64,000 nucleotides of DNA from Streptomyces sp. NBC_00448 (GCF_036014115.1 NZ_CP107913.1:5317001-5381000); one strand, 5' to 3'; shown: positions 33,411 to 42,371, counted from the first letter of the stretch. Notes: generated from the sequence alone by a model not told the origin. Made by a program: numbers and translations.

Positions 33411-34706
33411 ATGAACACCCTGCTCTCCGGCGGCACCGTCGTCAGCATGGACCCGGCTGTCGGGGATCTCGACCGAGGCGACGTGCTCATCGAGAACGGA
33501 AGGATCTCCGAAGTGGCCGAGCGGATCGACGCGCCGGACGCCGAGGTGATCGACGCGAGCGACCGGATCGTCATGCCCGGCTTCGTCGACAATCATCGCC
33601 ACGGCTGGCAGACCGCGTTCCGCGGCGCCGGCGCGAACTGGACGTTCCCCGAGTGGACAGCGGCCATGCACGGCACCGTCAAGCCGCACTACCAGCCTGA
33701 AGACGTGTACCTGGGCACCCTGCTCGGCCGGCTGGAGGCTCTGCACTCCGGCGTGACCACGATGCTGGACTGGTACCACGTCGCGCAGGGTCCCGAGCAC
33801 GAGGACGCCGCCATCGCCGCCCTGCGTGACGTACCGGCGCGGTCCGTCTTCTGCCTGGGCGCCGGCTGGGGCTCCGCCGACTCCGTGGACGACGCGATCC
33901 GCCGCGTCCACGCCGGCCTGCCCGGCGACGGCCTGATCACTCTGGCCTGGGGACTGCGCGGACCGGAGGACACAGGGATGGACGCCCTCGCCCGGGAGCT
34001 GAAGCTGGCCGCGGAACTCGGTCTGCGCACCAGCCTGCACTCCGGTTCCGACGGCACCCAGCGCCCCGTCGCCGACCTGCGCGAGCACGGCCTGCTGCGC
34101 GAGCACACCACGTTCGTGCACGGCAACGGCATCAGCGACGAAGAACTGCGGATGCTCGCCGACGCGGGCAGCTCGCTCTCGATCAGCCCGGACGTCGAGC
34201 TGAAGATGGGCTTCGGCGAGCCCCTCACCGGCCGGGCACTTGCCGCCGGCCTGCGCCCGACTCTTTCCGTCGACGACGTCCCGTCGGTCGGCGGCGACAT
34301 GTTCTCCACCATGCGTACCGCCTTCGCCGTGCAGCGCGGCCTGGACGGCGGTCTCAACTGCCGCGACCTGCTGGAGTTCACCACCATCGACGCCGCGGCC
34401 TCGTGCGGACTCGACGCCCGCACGGGCAGCATCACCCCCGGCAAGGACGCCGACATCATCCTGCTGCGCACCGACGACATCACCGTGTTCCCGGTCACCG
34501 ACCCGGCCGGCACCATCGTCTCCGCCGGTCACCCCGGACTGGTCGACACCGTGCTCGTCGCCGGCCGTGTGGTCAAACGCGACGGAACCCTGCTGGGCGT
34601 CGACCTGCCCACGCTCAAGAGCCGGCTGATCGCGTCCCGCGACCGCATCGCCGCTGCCGCCGGCGTACGGCTCGACGGCACCTGGCGTCCGCGGCCGGCC
34701 CGCTGA
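33411..34706 (+). CDS. Amidohydrolase-superfamily protein (AtzA/TrzN/guanine deaminase-like)
   Basis: This 431-residue metal hydrolase shows the N-terminal metal pair H62-x-H64 ('GFVDNHRHGWQTAFRG'), a third ligand region 'LRTSLHSGSDG', 'TTFVHGNGISDEELRML' and the catalytic aspartate in 'PTLSVDDVPSVGGDMF'. The layout matches the ATZ/TRZ branch, which deaminates or dechlorinates N-heterocycles. The substrate is not evident. It lies 75 bp downstream of the PLP lyase gene on the same strand, suggesting a shared pathway, perhaps salvage of an N- and S-containing compound; that link is inference. Confidence 0.9.
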   Translation: MNTLLSGGTVVSMDPAVGDLDRGDVLIENGRISEVAERIDAPDAEVIDASDRIVMPGFVDNHRHGWQTAFRGAGANWTFPEWTAAMHGTVKPHYQPEDVYLGTLLGRLEALHSGVTTMLDWYHVAQGPEHEDAAIAALRDVPARSVFCLGAGWGSADSVDDAIRRVHAGLPGDGLITLAWGLRGPEDTGMDALARELKLAAELGLRTSLHSGSDGTQRPVADLREHGLLREHTTFVHGNGISDEELRMLADAGSSLSISPDVELKMGFGEPLTGRALAAGLRPTLSVDDVPSVGGDMFSTMRTAFAVQRGLDGGLNCRDLLEFTTIDAAASCGLDARTGSITPGKDADIILLRTDDITVFPVTDPAGTIVSAGHPGLVDTVLVAGRVVKRDGTLLGVDLPTLKSRLIASRDRIAAAAGVRLDGTWRPRPAR

Positions 34707-34936
34707 GCGTACCGGTCGTCTCCTCGAAGCTTCCCTCTGCGGTGAGCGGACGGTACGAGCACGCACCGCGCTCCTCGAACAACCCATCGGGGCCGCGTAC
34801 TTCGTCGTCGGCGCGCACCTGGTGCCCATCGGCACGGACCCTCCCGGAACTCGGCACGCGCGCGGTCCGACGTATGAAGAGGTGGGCGCGTTCGGCTGTC
34901 TCACCTCGGCACCAGTCGGCAGGAGACGGCAGGGCA

Positions 34937-36438
34937 GTGAGCGACACCGCTCTCGACCCGGGAGAGCGGGACGAAGACGACGACGGACGGCGCGGGCGGG
35001 CCACTCCGCGCCGCCATCTCCGGCGGCCGGCTCGTCCGAACCCGCGGCGACTCCGGCACTGTGGGCCGCGGTTCGCCCCCTGTTGATGCGGCTGCACTTC
35101 TACGTCGGCCTGCTCATCGGCCCGTTCCTGCTCGTCGTCGCGACGACCGGGATGATCTACACCGCCTCGCCGCAGATCGAGCAGATCGTGTACCGGCACG
35201 ACCTACACGTGACCGCGCGGAGCCCGGCGCAGGTGGTGCCGCTGGCCGGACAGATCGCCGCCGGCGAAGCGGCCGTTCCGGGCGGGACCCCGCAGTCGGT
35301 CAGCCCGCCCGCAGGACCCACGGACACCACCCGCGTGCTCTTCCGCGCCCCCGGCGTCCCCGACGGGTACAGCAGGACCGCCTTCGTGGACCCGTACACC
35401 GGCGAGGTGCGCGGCGTCCTGACCACCTACGGGCAGTGGCTGCCGGTGCGGGCGTGGCTCGACACGTTGCACCGCACCCTGCACCTCGGCGCGTTCGGCC
35501 GCAACTACAGCGAGCTTGCCGCCAGTTGGCTGTGGGTGGAGGTGCTCGGCGGGCTCGCGCTGTGGCTCGGAGCGCGCCGCCGGAGGGGCGAGCGACTGCG
35601 CGGGACGGTGCTGCCGCGGGTGAAAAGCGGCGCCGGCCGCCGCAGGACGCTGTCGTGGCACGCCGTGGTGGGGTTGTGCGTGTCGCTGGGCCCGCTCGGG
35701 CTGTCCGCGACCGGTCTGACCTGGTCGAACCACGCCGGAGCCAGCATCAGTGAACTCCGCGCCCAGTTGAAGGGCGGCAGCCCGTCCGTCTCCACCACCC
35801 TGCCCGCCGCCGCATCGACGCCGGGCAAGGAGCGCCGAGCCGTCGGCGTCGACGCCGTGGTGGACTCCGCCCCGCGCCGGCCTGACCGGCGTGCTCGACG
35901 TCACCCCGCCCCGCACCCCGGGCACGGCGCGGACCGTACAGGAGAACACCCGTCACCGGCCCGAACGCCAGGACTCCGTGGCCGTCGACCCGCACACCGG
36001 CAAAGTCACCGCCAAGCTCACCCGCTGGGGCGTCGACGTCCACATGGGCCTGCTCTTCGGCCTCGCCAACCAGATCGTGCTGGCGCTGCTCGCGATCAGC
36101 TTCATCACCATGATCGTGGTCGGCTACCGCATGTGGCGGCCGCGCCGGCCCACTCGCGGCCGCCCGGCGATGGGGCGCGCCCCCGCGCGGGGCGCCTGGC
36201 GCCGGATTCCGGGACGGGTGCTGGCCCCGGCGGTCTTGGTCGTCGCCGTTTCGTGGTCATGGGCCTGTGGTGGCTCGCGCGGGCCTTCGACATCGCCCGC
36301 CTCGCCCCGGCGCTGCCCGCGCCTTCCGCCGTCGGGCTGCGCCACGCCGGGACCGCCGCGCTCCGCGGGGCCGTGGACGCCGGCTGCCACGGCGCGATGG
36401 CCCTGGGAATGGCGGTGATGCTCCTCGTCATGGTGTGA
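34937..36438 (+). pseudogene. PepSY-associated membrane protein, multiply frameshifted, fused to a DUF5134-like tail
   Basis: Coding signals move across frames. The GTG at 34937 begins 'MSDTALDPGERDEDDDGRRG'; near 35,000 the frame shifts to 'AAVRPLLMRLHFYVGLLIGP', a PepSY_TM start, continuing with 'AFVDPYTGEVRGVLTTYGQW' and 'LHRTLHLGAFGRNYSELAAS'. Near 35,870 it shifts again into 'AGLTGVLDVTPP', then 'DSVAVDPHTGKVTAKL' and 'WGVDVHMGLLFGLANQI'. Near 36,245 the PepSY protein is cut and a third shift leads into 'MGLWWLARAFDIARL...GAMALGMAVMLLVMV', resembling the end of a DUF5134 protein. Intact PepSY proteins are linked to heme or iron handling. The bases before 34937 (from 34707) hold no supported gene. 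Confidence 0.78.
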
Positions 36439-36542
36439 CGGGTGGACGGGGCCGGCCGGCCGGCGGGTGCCGGGTGAAAGACGACCAGCGAGGAAGCGGG
36501 CTTCCGGAAGCTGTCGGGCGGGCCCCGCCCGACACCATGCTC

Positions 36543-36576
36543 CTGCAACAGGGAAGCTGTTGCAAGCTCTTCGCAA
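36543..36576. promoter_or_regulatory. Nur-box-like repeats upstream of sodF
   Basis: TTGCAA-GCTCT-TCGCAA at 36560-36576 fits the Streptomyces coelicolor Nur box as I recall it (tTGCaa-N5-ttGCAA). A further CTGCAA at 36543-36548 creates a perfect inverted repeat TGCAACAG-N5-CTGTTGCA (36544-36564). The TTGCAA can serve as a -35 with a TAGGGT-like -10 near 36585, so nickel-loaded Nur would block transcription of sodF. Confidence 0.75.
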
Positions 36577-36635
36577 TAGAGGTCTAGGGTGGGTCGTGGC
36601 ATGTTGTCGACCATCGTGGAAAGGGGCCGTGCCTG

Positions 36636-37244
36636 ATGGGCACCTACGCTCTTCCGGACCTGCCGTACGACTACTCCGCGCTCGCACCGGCGATCACCGG
36701 GGAGATCCTGGAGCTGCACCACGCAAAGCACCACGCCGCTTACGTCAAGGGCGCGAACGACACGCTGGAGCAGATCGCCGAGGCCCGCGACAAGGACGCG
36801 ATCACCCCGACCGGGTTGGTCGGGCTGGAGAAGACCTTCGCGTTCAACCTCTCCGGGCACGTCCTGCACTCCATCTTCTGGCAGAACCTCTCGCCGGACG
36901 GCGGGGACCGCCCCGACGGCGCGCTGGCCACCGCGATCGACGAGCACCTCGGTGGTTTCGAGGCGTTCAAGAAGCAGCTCACCACCGCCACCGCGTCCGT
37001 GCAGGGCTCCGGTTGGGGCGTGCTCGGCTGGGAGCCGCTGGGCAAGCGGCTGATCATCGAGCAGGTCTACGACCACCACGGCAACGTCGGCCAGGGCACC
37101 ACCCCGCTGCTGGTCTTCGACGCCTGGGAGCACGCCTACTACCTCCAGTACAAGAACGTCCGCCCGGACTACGTCACCAAGCTGTGGGACCTGGTGAACT
37201 GGACCGACGTCAGCGCCCGTTACGCCGCCGCCACCGCGAGCTGA
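36636..37244 (+). CDS. sodF: Iron-type superoxide dismutase
   Basis: This 202-residue cytoplasmic enzyme dismutates superoxide. Metal ligands are visible as His28 in 'EILELHHAKHHAAYV', a His in 'AFNLSGHVLHSIFWQNL', and the Asp and His of 'DAWEHAYYLQYKN'. The sequence is typical of the Streptomyces SodF (FeZn-SOD) with Fe/Mn-SOD folds. ATG 36636 follows GGAAAGGGG. A Nur-like box overlaps the promoter, implying repression by nickel so that SodN is used instead. A strong hairpin ends the 3' UTR; in S. coelicolor that region yields the small RNA s-SodF, which destabilises sodN mRNA. Whether this organism does so is inference. Confidence 0.96.
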   Translation: MGTYALPDLPYDYSALAPAITGEILELHHAKHHAAYVKGANDTLEQIAEARDKDAITPTGLVGLEKTFAFNLSGHVLHSIFWQNLSPDGGDRPDGALATAIDEHLGGFEAFKKQLTTATASVQGSGWGVLGWEPLGKRLIIEQVYDHHGNVGQGTTPLLVFDAWEHAYYLQYKNVRPDYVTKLWDLVNWTDVSARYAAATAS

Positions 37245-37291
37245 ACGGCCGCGCCGCGCGGGGGGCGGCGCGCCGGCAGAACCTGTCCGCC

Positions 37292-37321
37292 GGTCAGGCC
37301 CGGCAGCCGCCGGGCCTGACC
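37292..37321 (+). terminator. sodF terminator hairpin (possible sRNA 3' end)
   Basis: A perfect 13-bp stem GGTCAGGCCCGGC/GCCGGGCCTGACC with an AGCC tetraloop begins 47 bp after the sodF stop. The stop-to-hairpin 3' UTR is about 77 nt, close to the size of the S. coelicolor s-SodF RNA, but I could not test pairing with sodN. Confidence 0.85.
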
Positions 37322-37397
37322 CGGTACGGCCCGCCGCACGCGACCAGTGCGAGCAGCAGCCCGGCAAGAGCCGTGGCGGCGGGCCGGGTGCGGGGGT

Positions 37398-38579
37398 TCA
37401 CGGCCGGGTCGCCGGGAGGCGGACGACGTAGGACTTCTCGCCGGCGAGGGTGAGTTGGCCGGCGTGGTAGGTCAGCGTGCGGGGGAGGGCGCAGGGGAAG
37501 CGGGTGGCGTCGACGGGGTGGTGGACGTCGCATGTTCCGCTCTTCGCCGCGCTCGCGGAGGGCTTCGCGGACAGCAGCAGGGTGGCGGCGCCGTCGTGGA
37601 GGTGGAGGACGTAGTCGCCGTTGCCGTGGGTGAGTTGTACCGCGTGGACGTAGAGGCCGTCGGCGCCGTCGGAGGCGAGCCAGGTGGTGGTGAGGTCAGC
37701 GGGGCGGCCGTTGACGCCGGGGACGGATGCGGGCAGGGTCAGCGCGGTCGTCCCGCCCTGGGGGGAGACCACGCGGACGTCGGCGAGGGTGGTGGAACTG
37801 CTCTTCGTCCCTCGCAGGTACGTCGTGCCGTCGGGGGCCGCGGCGTTGCCCACGTTGAGGAAGGTGGTGTCCTTGCCGTTGCCGACCGGCTGCTGTGCGA
37901 CGCGGGTGAGCCGGCCGGACGACAGCGACCACAGCGCGCGGTCGTCGACGAGCACGACGGCGCCCGCACGGGTCACTCCGACCGGGGTGACCGCTTTGGT
38001 GAAGCGGACGTCGCCGGCCGTCGCGGTGGCGGGCGCGGAGGTGTTGTAGGGACGTGTCCGGTCGGCGTCGCCGGCCAGGACCGAGGTGTTCCCGCTCTTC
38101 GGGTCGAGCCGGACCACTTCGGCGCCGTGCCCGAACACGACCGAGCCGTCCGGCATCGCCACGAGGCCCTCCGGCGGGGTCGCGTCGAAGAGGCTCTCGG
38201 TCGTGGGGAAGGTCTTCCCCTTGCCGGTGGCGCTCAGTCCGGTCAGGGCCGGGGAGTTGAGCAGATAGGTGGTGCCGGCGGCGTCGGTGGCCGCCCCGTT
38301 CGGATGAAGGGCGCCCAGCACCTGGCCGACGGTGGTGCCGCTGTCGTACGTCCCGAGCAGCGCGGCCTGCCCCGGCTTCGGCGCGTGCGGCTTCCCCTTG
38401 CCGCCGCAGCCGGCCACCGCGACCAGCCCGACCAGGGCGACCGCGACCGAGACGGCGACGGTGGCCGCGGACGTACCGCGTCCGCGCGCCGGCCGCACCC
38501 GCCGACCCGCGCCAGATCCGCCCGCCCCAGATCCGCCTGCGACCGTTCCGGCCACCCGCTCAGCTCCCTCAGTTGACAT
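37398..38579 (-). CDS. Putative lipoprotein with beta-propeller-like repeats
   Basis: This 393-residue protein has a long Gly/Arg-rich N-terminus, one hydrophobic helix and a VAGC lipobox (Cys58), so it should be anchored outside the membrane. The mature part contains repeated strand patterns, 'GAATDAAGTTYLLNS', 'EGLVAMPDGSVVFGHGAEVVRLD', 'VTRAGAVVLVDDRALWSLSSG' and 'NAAAPDGTTYLRG', like NHL or similar propeller blades. Its first codons overlap the last 11 bases of the 957-residue protein gene, so the two are translationally coupled and likely function together. No enzymatic motif. Confidence 0.8.
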   Translation of the reverse strand: MSTEGAERVAGTVAGGSGAGGSGAGRRVRPARGRGTSAATVAVSVAVALVGLVAVAGCGGKGKPHAPKPGQAALLGTYDSGTTVGQVLGALHPNGAATDAAGTTYLLNSPALTGLSATGKGKTFPTTESLFDATPPEGLVAMPDGSVVFGHGAEVVRLDPKSGNTSVLAGDADRTRPYNTSAPATATAGDVRFTKAVTPVGVTRAGAVVLVDDRALWSLSSGRLTRVAQQPVGNGKDTTFLNVGNAAAPDGTTYLRGTKSSSTTLADVRVVSPQGGTTALTLPASVPGVNGRPADLTTTWLASDGADGLYVHAVQLTHGNGDYVLHLHDGAATLLLSAKPSASAAKSGTCDVHHPVDATRFPCALPRTLTYHAGQLTLAGEKSYVVRLPATRP

Positions 38580-41442
38580 TGTTCGAGTTCCCTGTGTGCT
38601 CGGAGGTGGTCTGCGAGTGGCCCTCCTTCGCGTAGTTGGAGAGCTGGTTGATGGTGTTCTGCTGGGAGGTGGGCAGCCCGTCGAACCACCGGTCGTACTC
38701 GGTCCCGTTGAACTTGGTCATGTCGAAGTTCCCGTCGTGGTACCAGGCGTACGGCGGCGGGTTGATCGTGCCCGCGTGGATGAGGCCGTTGGCCGCCGGT
38801 ATCTGGAGGGACTGCTCCTCCTGGAAGTCGGCCTTCTGCGCCGCGTTGGTGACGTCGGCGGCGTGGGTGGTGGAGAACTGGTAGGAGAGCCAGGCGCTGC
38901 CGCCACCGTTGGCCATGGCCACGATCGCGGGCGCTTCCTCCGGGATGAGCGGACCGATCAGGCCGCCCGCGATCCACGCGTACATCGCGTCGTTCTGCGC
39001 CTGCGCGTCGGCCTTCGCCGCCGGCTGGTACTTCAGGTCGCTCATGACGTTGTCGATGCTGCCGTCGAGCCGGCCCAGGTTGGTGAGGACCGTGCTGGCG
39101 TCCTTCGAGGAGCTGTCGCCCTGGTAACGGGCGCTCTCGGTCGTCATGTTGGCGTGCACGGCGGCCCGGAAGTCGCCGGCGGCCGCGGGGTTGCCGTTCA
39201 TGAACTCGTGCATGAAGAGGTTCAGGTCCGTGGGGTTGGCGTTGATCTGCGGCCGACCGCTCGCGTCGTGGTCGACCTCGAATCCCGCCGAGCCCATGTG
39301 GGTCTGCGCGCTCGTGAAGTCCGGCACGTAGGCTCCGGCGACGTCGGCGAGGGCGACCCCCAGCTTCGGCGGCAACTGCTGCCCGCCGGACTTGTAGTGG
39401 CTCGCGCCGGCCTGGAAGACGTACGCGGCGGCCTGCGTCGCGTCCGTGTCGATGTCCTTGTTGCCGCTGCCGCGCTTGGTCGCCTGCAGGATGACCTCGG
39501 ACGGGAACGTCGAGTCGTCGCTGATCCCGGGCGTCTGCCAGTTGGCGTTGACGAGCTGGTCGGCGGCGAACTTGCCGTCACCGCCGGAGAGCAGGTCGCG
39601 GGACGCCTGCTGGTTCTCGCCGAGCTTGGACAGCACCGCGAGGCTTGGGTCGTTGGCGGACACACCCCGCGCGATGTCCTGCTGCTGGCTGATGCTCTTG
39701 GTGAAGTTGTCCTCGTGCAGGCCGAGTTCCTTGTACCAGGGGTCCTTGTCCGGGTCGATCCAGCTGTCGACCGTACCGATGCTCATGTCCCCGGGGGTGT
39801 AGCTCGGGCGCAGGTTGTCCTTCTGGTCGGCGCGCCAGTGCAGGGCGGCGTCGCCCATGTTCGTCAGGAACGTGGGTTCCCACTTGTCGCCGGAGGGGCC
39901 GTACTTGACGAGCATGCTCGCCGACCACATGTCGTGGGGGGAGGTGAAGGTCTTCGCGTCGAACTGGGGGAGGTTGCCGGCCTTGCTGAGCTGGGTCGCG
40001 GCCGCGAGGTTGTCGCCGAACTCGCCGAGGATCTTGGTGGAGTCCGGGCTGAGGACGGTGCTGCCGTGGGTGCCGTCCATGGCGTGGAGTTCGAGCGCCA
40101 GGTTCGATTCGAGGTCGGCGCCGCCGTTGCCGTAGTAGCCCTGCATGAAGCCGGTGTCGTTCTTGCCCGCTTCGGCCTGGTCGGCGACGGAGTGGATCGC
40201 GGTGCGGGTGGCGTCCCACTTTGGGTCGGCGCTCTGGGTCAGCTTCAGCAGTGTCGCGGCCTGGGTGCCGGTCTGCTGCGGGGTGGCGCCGGCGGGGGTG
40301 CCGAACATCTCGAAGGTGGTGGCGATGAAGTCCTGGTAGTCGCTCTGCTTGGCGTTGCTGCCGCTGAGCGCGCTCATCGCGGCGTTGGCGAAGTCGGTCT
40401 CGGTTCCGGTGTGCAGGACCGGGGCGTAGTACGAGCCGTAGGGACCCTGGGTCGAGTGGTCGCCGGAGCCCGCCATGAGGGTGGTCTGGAACGCGGCGGT
40501 CAGTTGCTGGTCGTGCTGCGAACCGACGTAGGAGGCAAGGGACTTGAGGTTGCCGTTCAGGTCGGTCTTGCCCGGGTCCTGCCCCATGCCGGCGAAGACC
40601 TGCTGGGTGGCGGCCTCGTTCGGGGACAGCGCCTGGAGGTCGAGCGTCACGATGTCCTTCGGCAGCCCGAGTACATCGGCGGCGTCGAACGGGTCGCTGC
40701 TGAAGTTCTGCTTGGGGTCCTTGGCGAACTGGTCCATCCCGGCCGCCCGGGTGGTCTTGACCAGGAAGTCCGTGGAGAAGTTGCCGTACTGGAGCATCGC
40801 GGCCCGGTTCCAGGCCGCGCTGTTGGAGCCCTTGGGCAGGGGCGAGGTGTAGTACGAGACGACCTTGTCGAAGCCCGGCACCGGGTACGCGGCGTCGGTC
40901 GCGGTGCCGAGGGCGTGGCTGAAGACCGTCAGGTCGCTCCCGGCAGTGCTGCTGTGGGTCGAGGCGAGCAGCGTGGGCAGTGCGGTGGCCTCCGACGGCG
41001 TGAGGTTGGCGTAGAAGGCCGCGCAGTAGTCCGGGTCGTCCTGGTGGGCCAGCAACTCCTGGGCGAGCGTGTGGTATTGGTCGCCGGCCTTGCTGTCGCC
41101 GCCGTTGTTGGCGTTGAACTGCTGGGCCAGTTTCTTGCCGTCCGCCTGTGCCTGTGCGGACGACTCGGTGACCGGCTCCGGGATCTGCACCATGTGCATG
41201 TCCGGCCCGTCGCCCGCGGCCGCCGCGGCGGCCAGGGTCTCCCGCCGTTTGAGCTTCGGCGACTCGTCGTCCAGCCAGCCGCAGATCGTCAGGAGACTGC
41301 TCAGGTCCTGGGTGTCGAGCCCCTTCGCCGTGAACTGCCCCATGTAGCGCGACACCAGGTCCCGCAGGTGCTGCCGGTCACCGTCGAACGACGAGATCAT
41401 CTGCTTCAGCGCGGTCGGGTCGATACCCGAGAACTCCCCCAT
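38569..41442 (-). CDS. Large alpha-helical protein with WXG-like N-terminus, function unknown
   Basis: This 957-residue protein has no signal peptide. The N-terminal about 70 residues form a helical hairpin ('GIDPTALKQMISSFDGDRQHL' to 'CGWLDDESPKLKRR') resembling LXG/WXG100-type domains of type VII secretion substrates. A long Ala/Asp/Gln-rich helical body follows, full of short motifs like 'LTPSEATALPTLLAST', 'LSPNEAATQQVFAGMGQDPG' and 'ALHWRADQKDNLRPSYTPGD'. A single hydrophobic helix is near residue 860 ('WIAGGLIGPLIPEEAPAIVAM'), and the C-terminus is Asn/Gln/Ser-rich. I recall similar large proteins in Streptomyces annotated only as DUFs. The start follows GGGGGGAC. It is coupled to the lipoprotein gene. 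Confidence 0.8.
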   Translation of the reverse strand: MGEFSGIDPTALKQMISSFDGDRQHLRDLVSRYMGQFTAKGLDTQDLSSLLTICGWLDDESPKLKRRETLAAAAAAGDGPDMHMVQIPEPVTESSAQAQADGKKLAQQFNANNGGDSKAGDQYHTLAQELLAHQDDPDYCAAFYANLTPSEATALPTLLASTHSSTAGSDLTVFSHALGTATDAAYPVPGFDKVVSYYTSPLPKGSNSAAWNRAAMLQYGNFSTDFLVKTTRAAGMDQFAKDPKQNFSSDPFDAADVLGLPKDIVTLDLQALSPNEAATQQVFAGMGQDPGKTDLNGNLKSLASYVGSQHDQQLTAAFQTTLMAGSGDHSTQGPYGSYYAPVLHTGTETDFANAAMSALSGSNAKQSDYQDFIATTFEMFGTPAGATPQQTGTQAATLLKLTQSADPKWDATRTAIHSVADQAEAGKNDTGFMQGYYGNGGADLESNLALELHAMDGTHGSTVLSPDSTKILGEFGDNLAAATQLSKAGNLPQFDAKTFTSPHDMWSASMLVKYGPSGDKWEPTFLTNMGDAALHWRADQKDNLRPSYTPGDMSIGTVDSWIDPDKDPWYKELGLHEDNFTKSISQQQDIARGVSANDPSLAVLSKLGENQQASRDLLSGGDGKFAADQLVNANWQTPGISDDSTFPSEVILQATKRGSGNKDIDTDATQAAAYVFQAGASHYKSGGQQLPPKLGVALADVAGAYVPDFTSAQTHMGSAGFEVDHDASGRPQINANPTDLNLFMHEFMNGNPAAAGDFRAAVHANMTTESARYQGDSSSKDASTVLTNLGRLDGSIDNVMSDLKYQPAAKADAQAQNDAMYAWIAGGLIGPLIPEEAPAIVAMANGGGSAWLSYQFSTTHAADVTNAAQKADFQEEQSLQIPAANGLIHAGTINPPPYAWYHDGNFDMTKFNGTEYDRWFDGLPTSQQNTINQLSNYAKEGHSQTTSEHTGNSNNVN

Positions 41443-41600
41443 GGCGTCCCCCCGTGGACTTCATGGCGCCGGTCGGCGCCCCCGCTTCCATTAACGCACC
41501 CGCGCCCGCCGCGCGCCCCTTCGCCGCGAGATCCTTGACGCTCCCTGTACGTTCGCGGGCCCACGTGTCGGGACGGACCCCGCCGAGCCGATCGCGCGCG

Positions 41601-41790
41601 TCATTCCTGGGCCGTCGCCACCGTCACGGCCCGCACCCTCAGTGCCACGCGTCCGGGCAGCGCGGTCGCGGCGAGTGCGAGGAGTCCGGCCGCGGCGACC
41701 ACCGCCACGTACAGGTGCGGGGTGACGGCGGGTGCCGTGCGGCCTGTCATGCCGATGCTGAACGAGGTCAGGACGGCCGCCTCAGCGCCG
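41601..41790 (-). pseudogene. C-terminal remnant of a membrane transporter (MFS-like)
   Basis: About 60 codons with high third-position GC (near 88%) encode 'AVLTSFSIGMTGRTAPAVTPHLYV' then 'AVVAAAGLLALAATALPGRV', which reads like the last two helices of a drug-export MFS protein. Upstream the frame degenerates within 100 bp. It appears to be a stranded 3' end; the rest of the gene is absent. Confidence 0.35.
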
Positions 41791-41927
41791 ACCGTCTCCA
41801 CGCCACGGCGGAACCGTCCGCGCTCACCTGGTCCTGGCGCCTCACCCAACTGGGCGTCAGCGCCCTCTGCGCGGCGCTCACGATCACCGTCGCGATCCTG
41901 ATCCGCCCACGCGAACGCACCACCTAA
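41760..41927 (+). pseudogene. Short membrane-protein 3' remnant
   Basis: The last about 35 codons before the stop at 41927 have near-perfect GC third positions and encode 'SWRLTQLGVSALCAALTITV' then 'AILIRPRERTT', a single helix with a basic tail. There is no credible start or domain upstream. With the opposite-strand remnant it suggests debris of lost genes in the 580-bp region 41443-42025, where I support no intact gene. Confidence 0.3.
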
Positions 41928-42025
41928 GCCCTTCCGGCCGCACCTCAGCTTTTCCCACACCACCGGCGGCAGCCGGTAGCCGCGGTCGTGGCAGCGCCTG
42001 ATCATCGCGGGCACCACCTACCCGA

Positions 42026-42295
42026 TCAACGGCACCGGCGAACCGCCCACGATCCCCGCCCTGGATCATGGATCAGCACCATCACCACGGTGATCATCGC
42101 AAGGCCCGCAAGGGGACTCAGCCGGAACATCCATGTCGGGACATTCCGGTAGAGGCGACCGAGACGCCGCGTCTTGAGCTCCCGCTCGATTCGGGAGTTG
42201 ACCTGGCCGACGTCGAGGACGAGCCCCAGACAGAAGACGACCATGACCAGGTAGAAGATCAGAGGTCCGAAGTCCCCGGAACGCGCGGCATGCAT
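42026..42295 (-). CDS. Small two-helix membrane protein
   Basis: An 89-residue frame with a GGGGGG ribosome site before ATG 42295. It encodes two transmembrane helices ('FGPLIFYLVMVVFCLGLVLDV', about 9-29, and 'LSPLAGLAMITVVMVLIHD', about 58-77) flanking a charged loop 'NSRIERELKTRRLGRLYRNV'. The C-terminus 'GRGSWAVRRCR' may be frayed by decay of the adjacent region. No family recognised. It is transcribed away from the RHH regulator, so the repeat array at 42372-42578 may control both. Confidence 0.55.
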   Translation of the reverse strand: MHAARSGDFGPLIFYLVMVVFCLGLVLDVGQVNSRIERELKTRRLGRLYRNVPTWMFRLSPLAGLAMITVVMVLIHDPGRGSWAVRRCR

Positions 42296-42371
42296 AAGGC
42301 CCCCCAGACAGCCGAGGGCACTGTACCGGCAGACCGCTGCGAGGCGGACGGGCGCGGGTGGCCGGTCGTGG

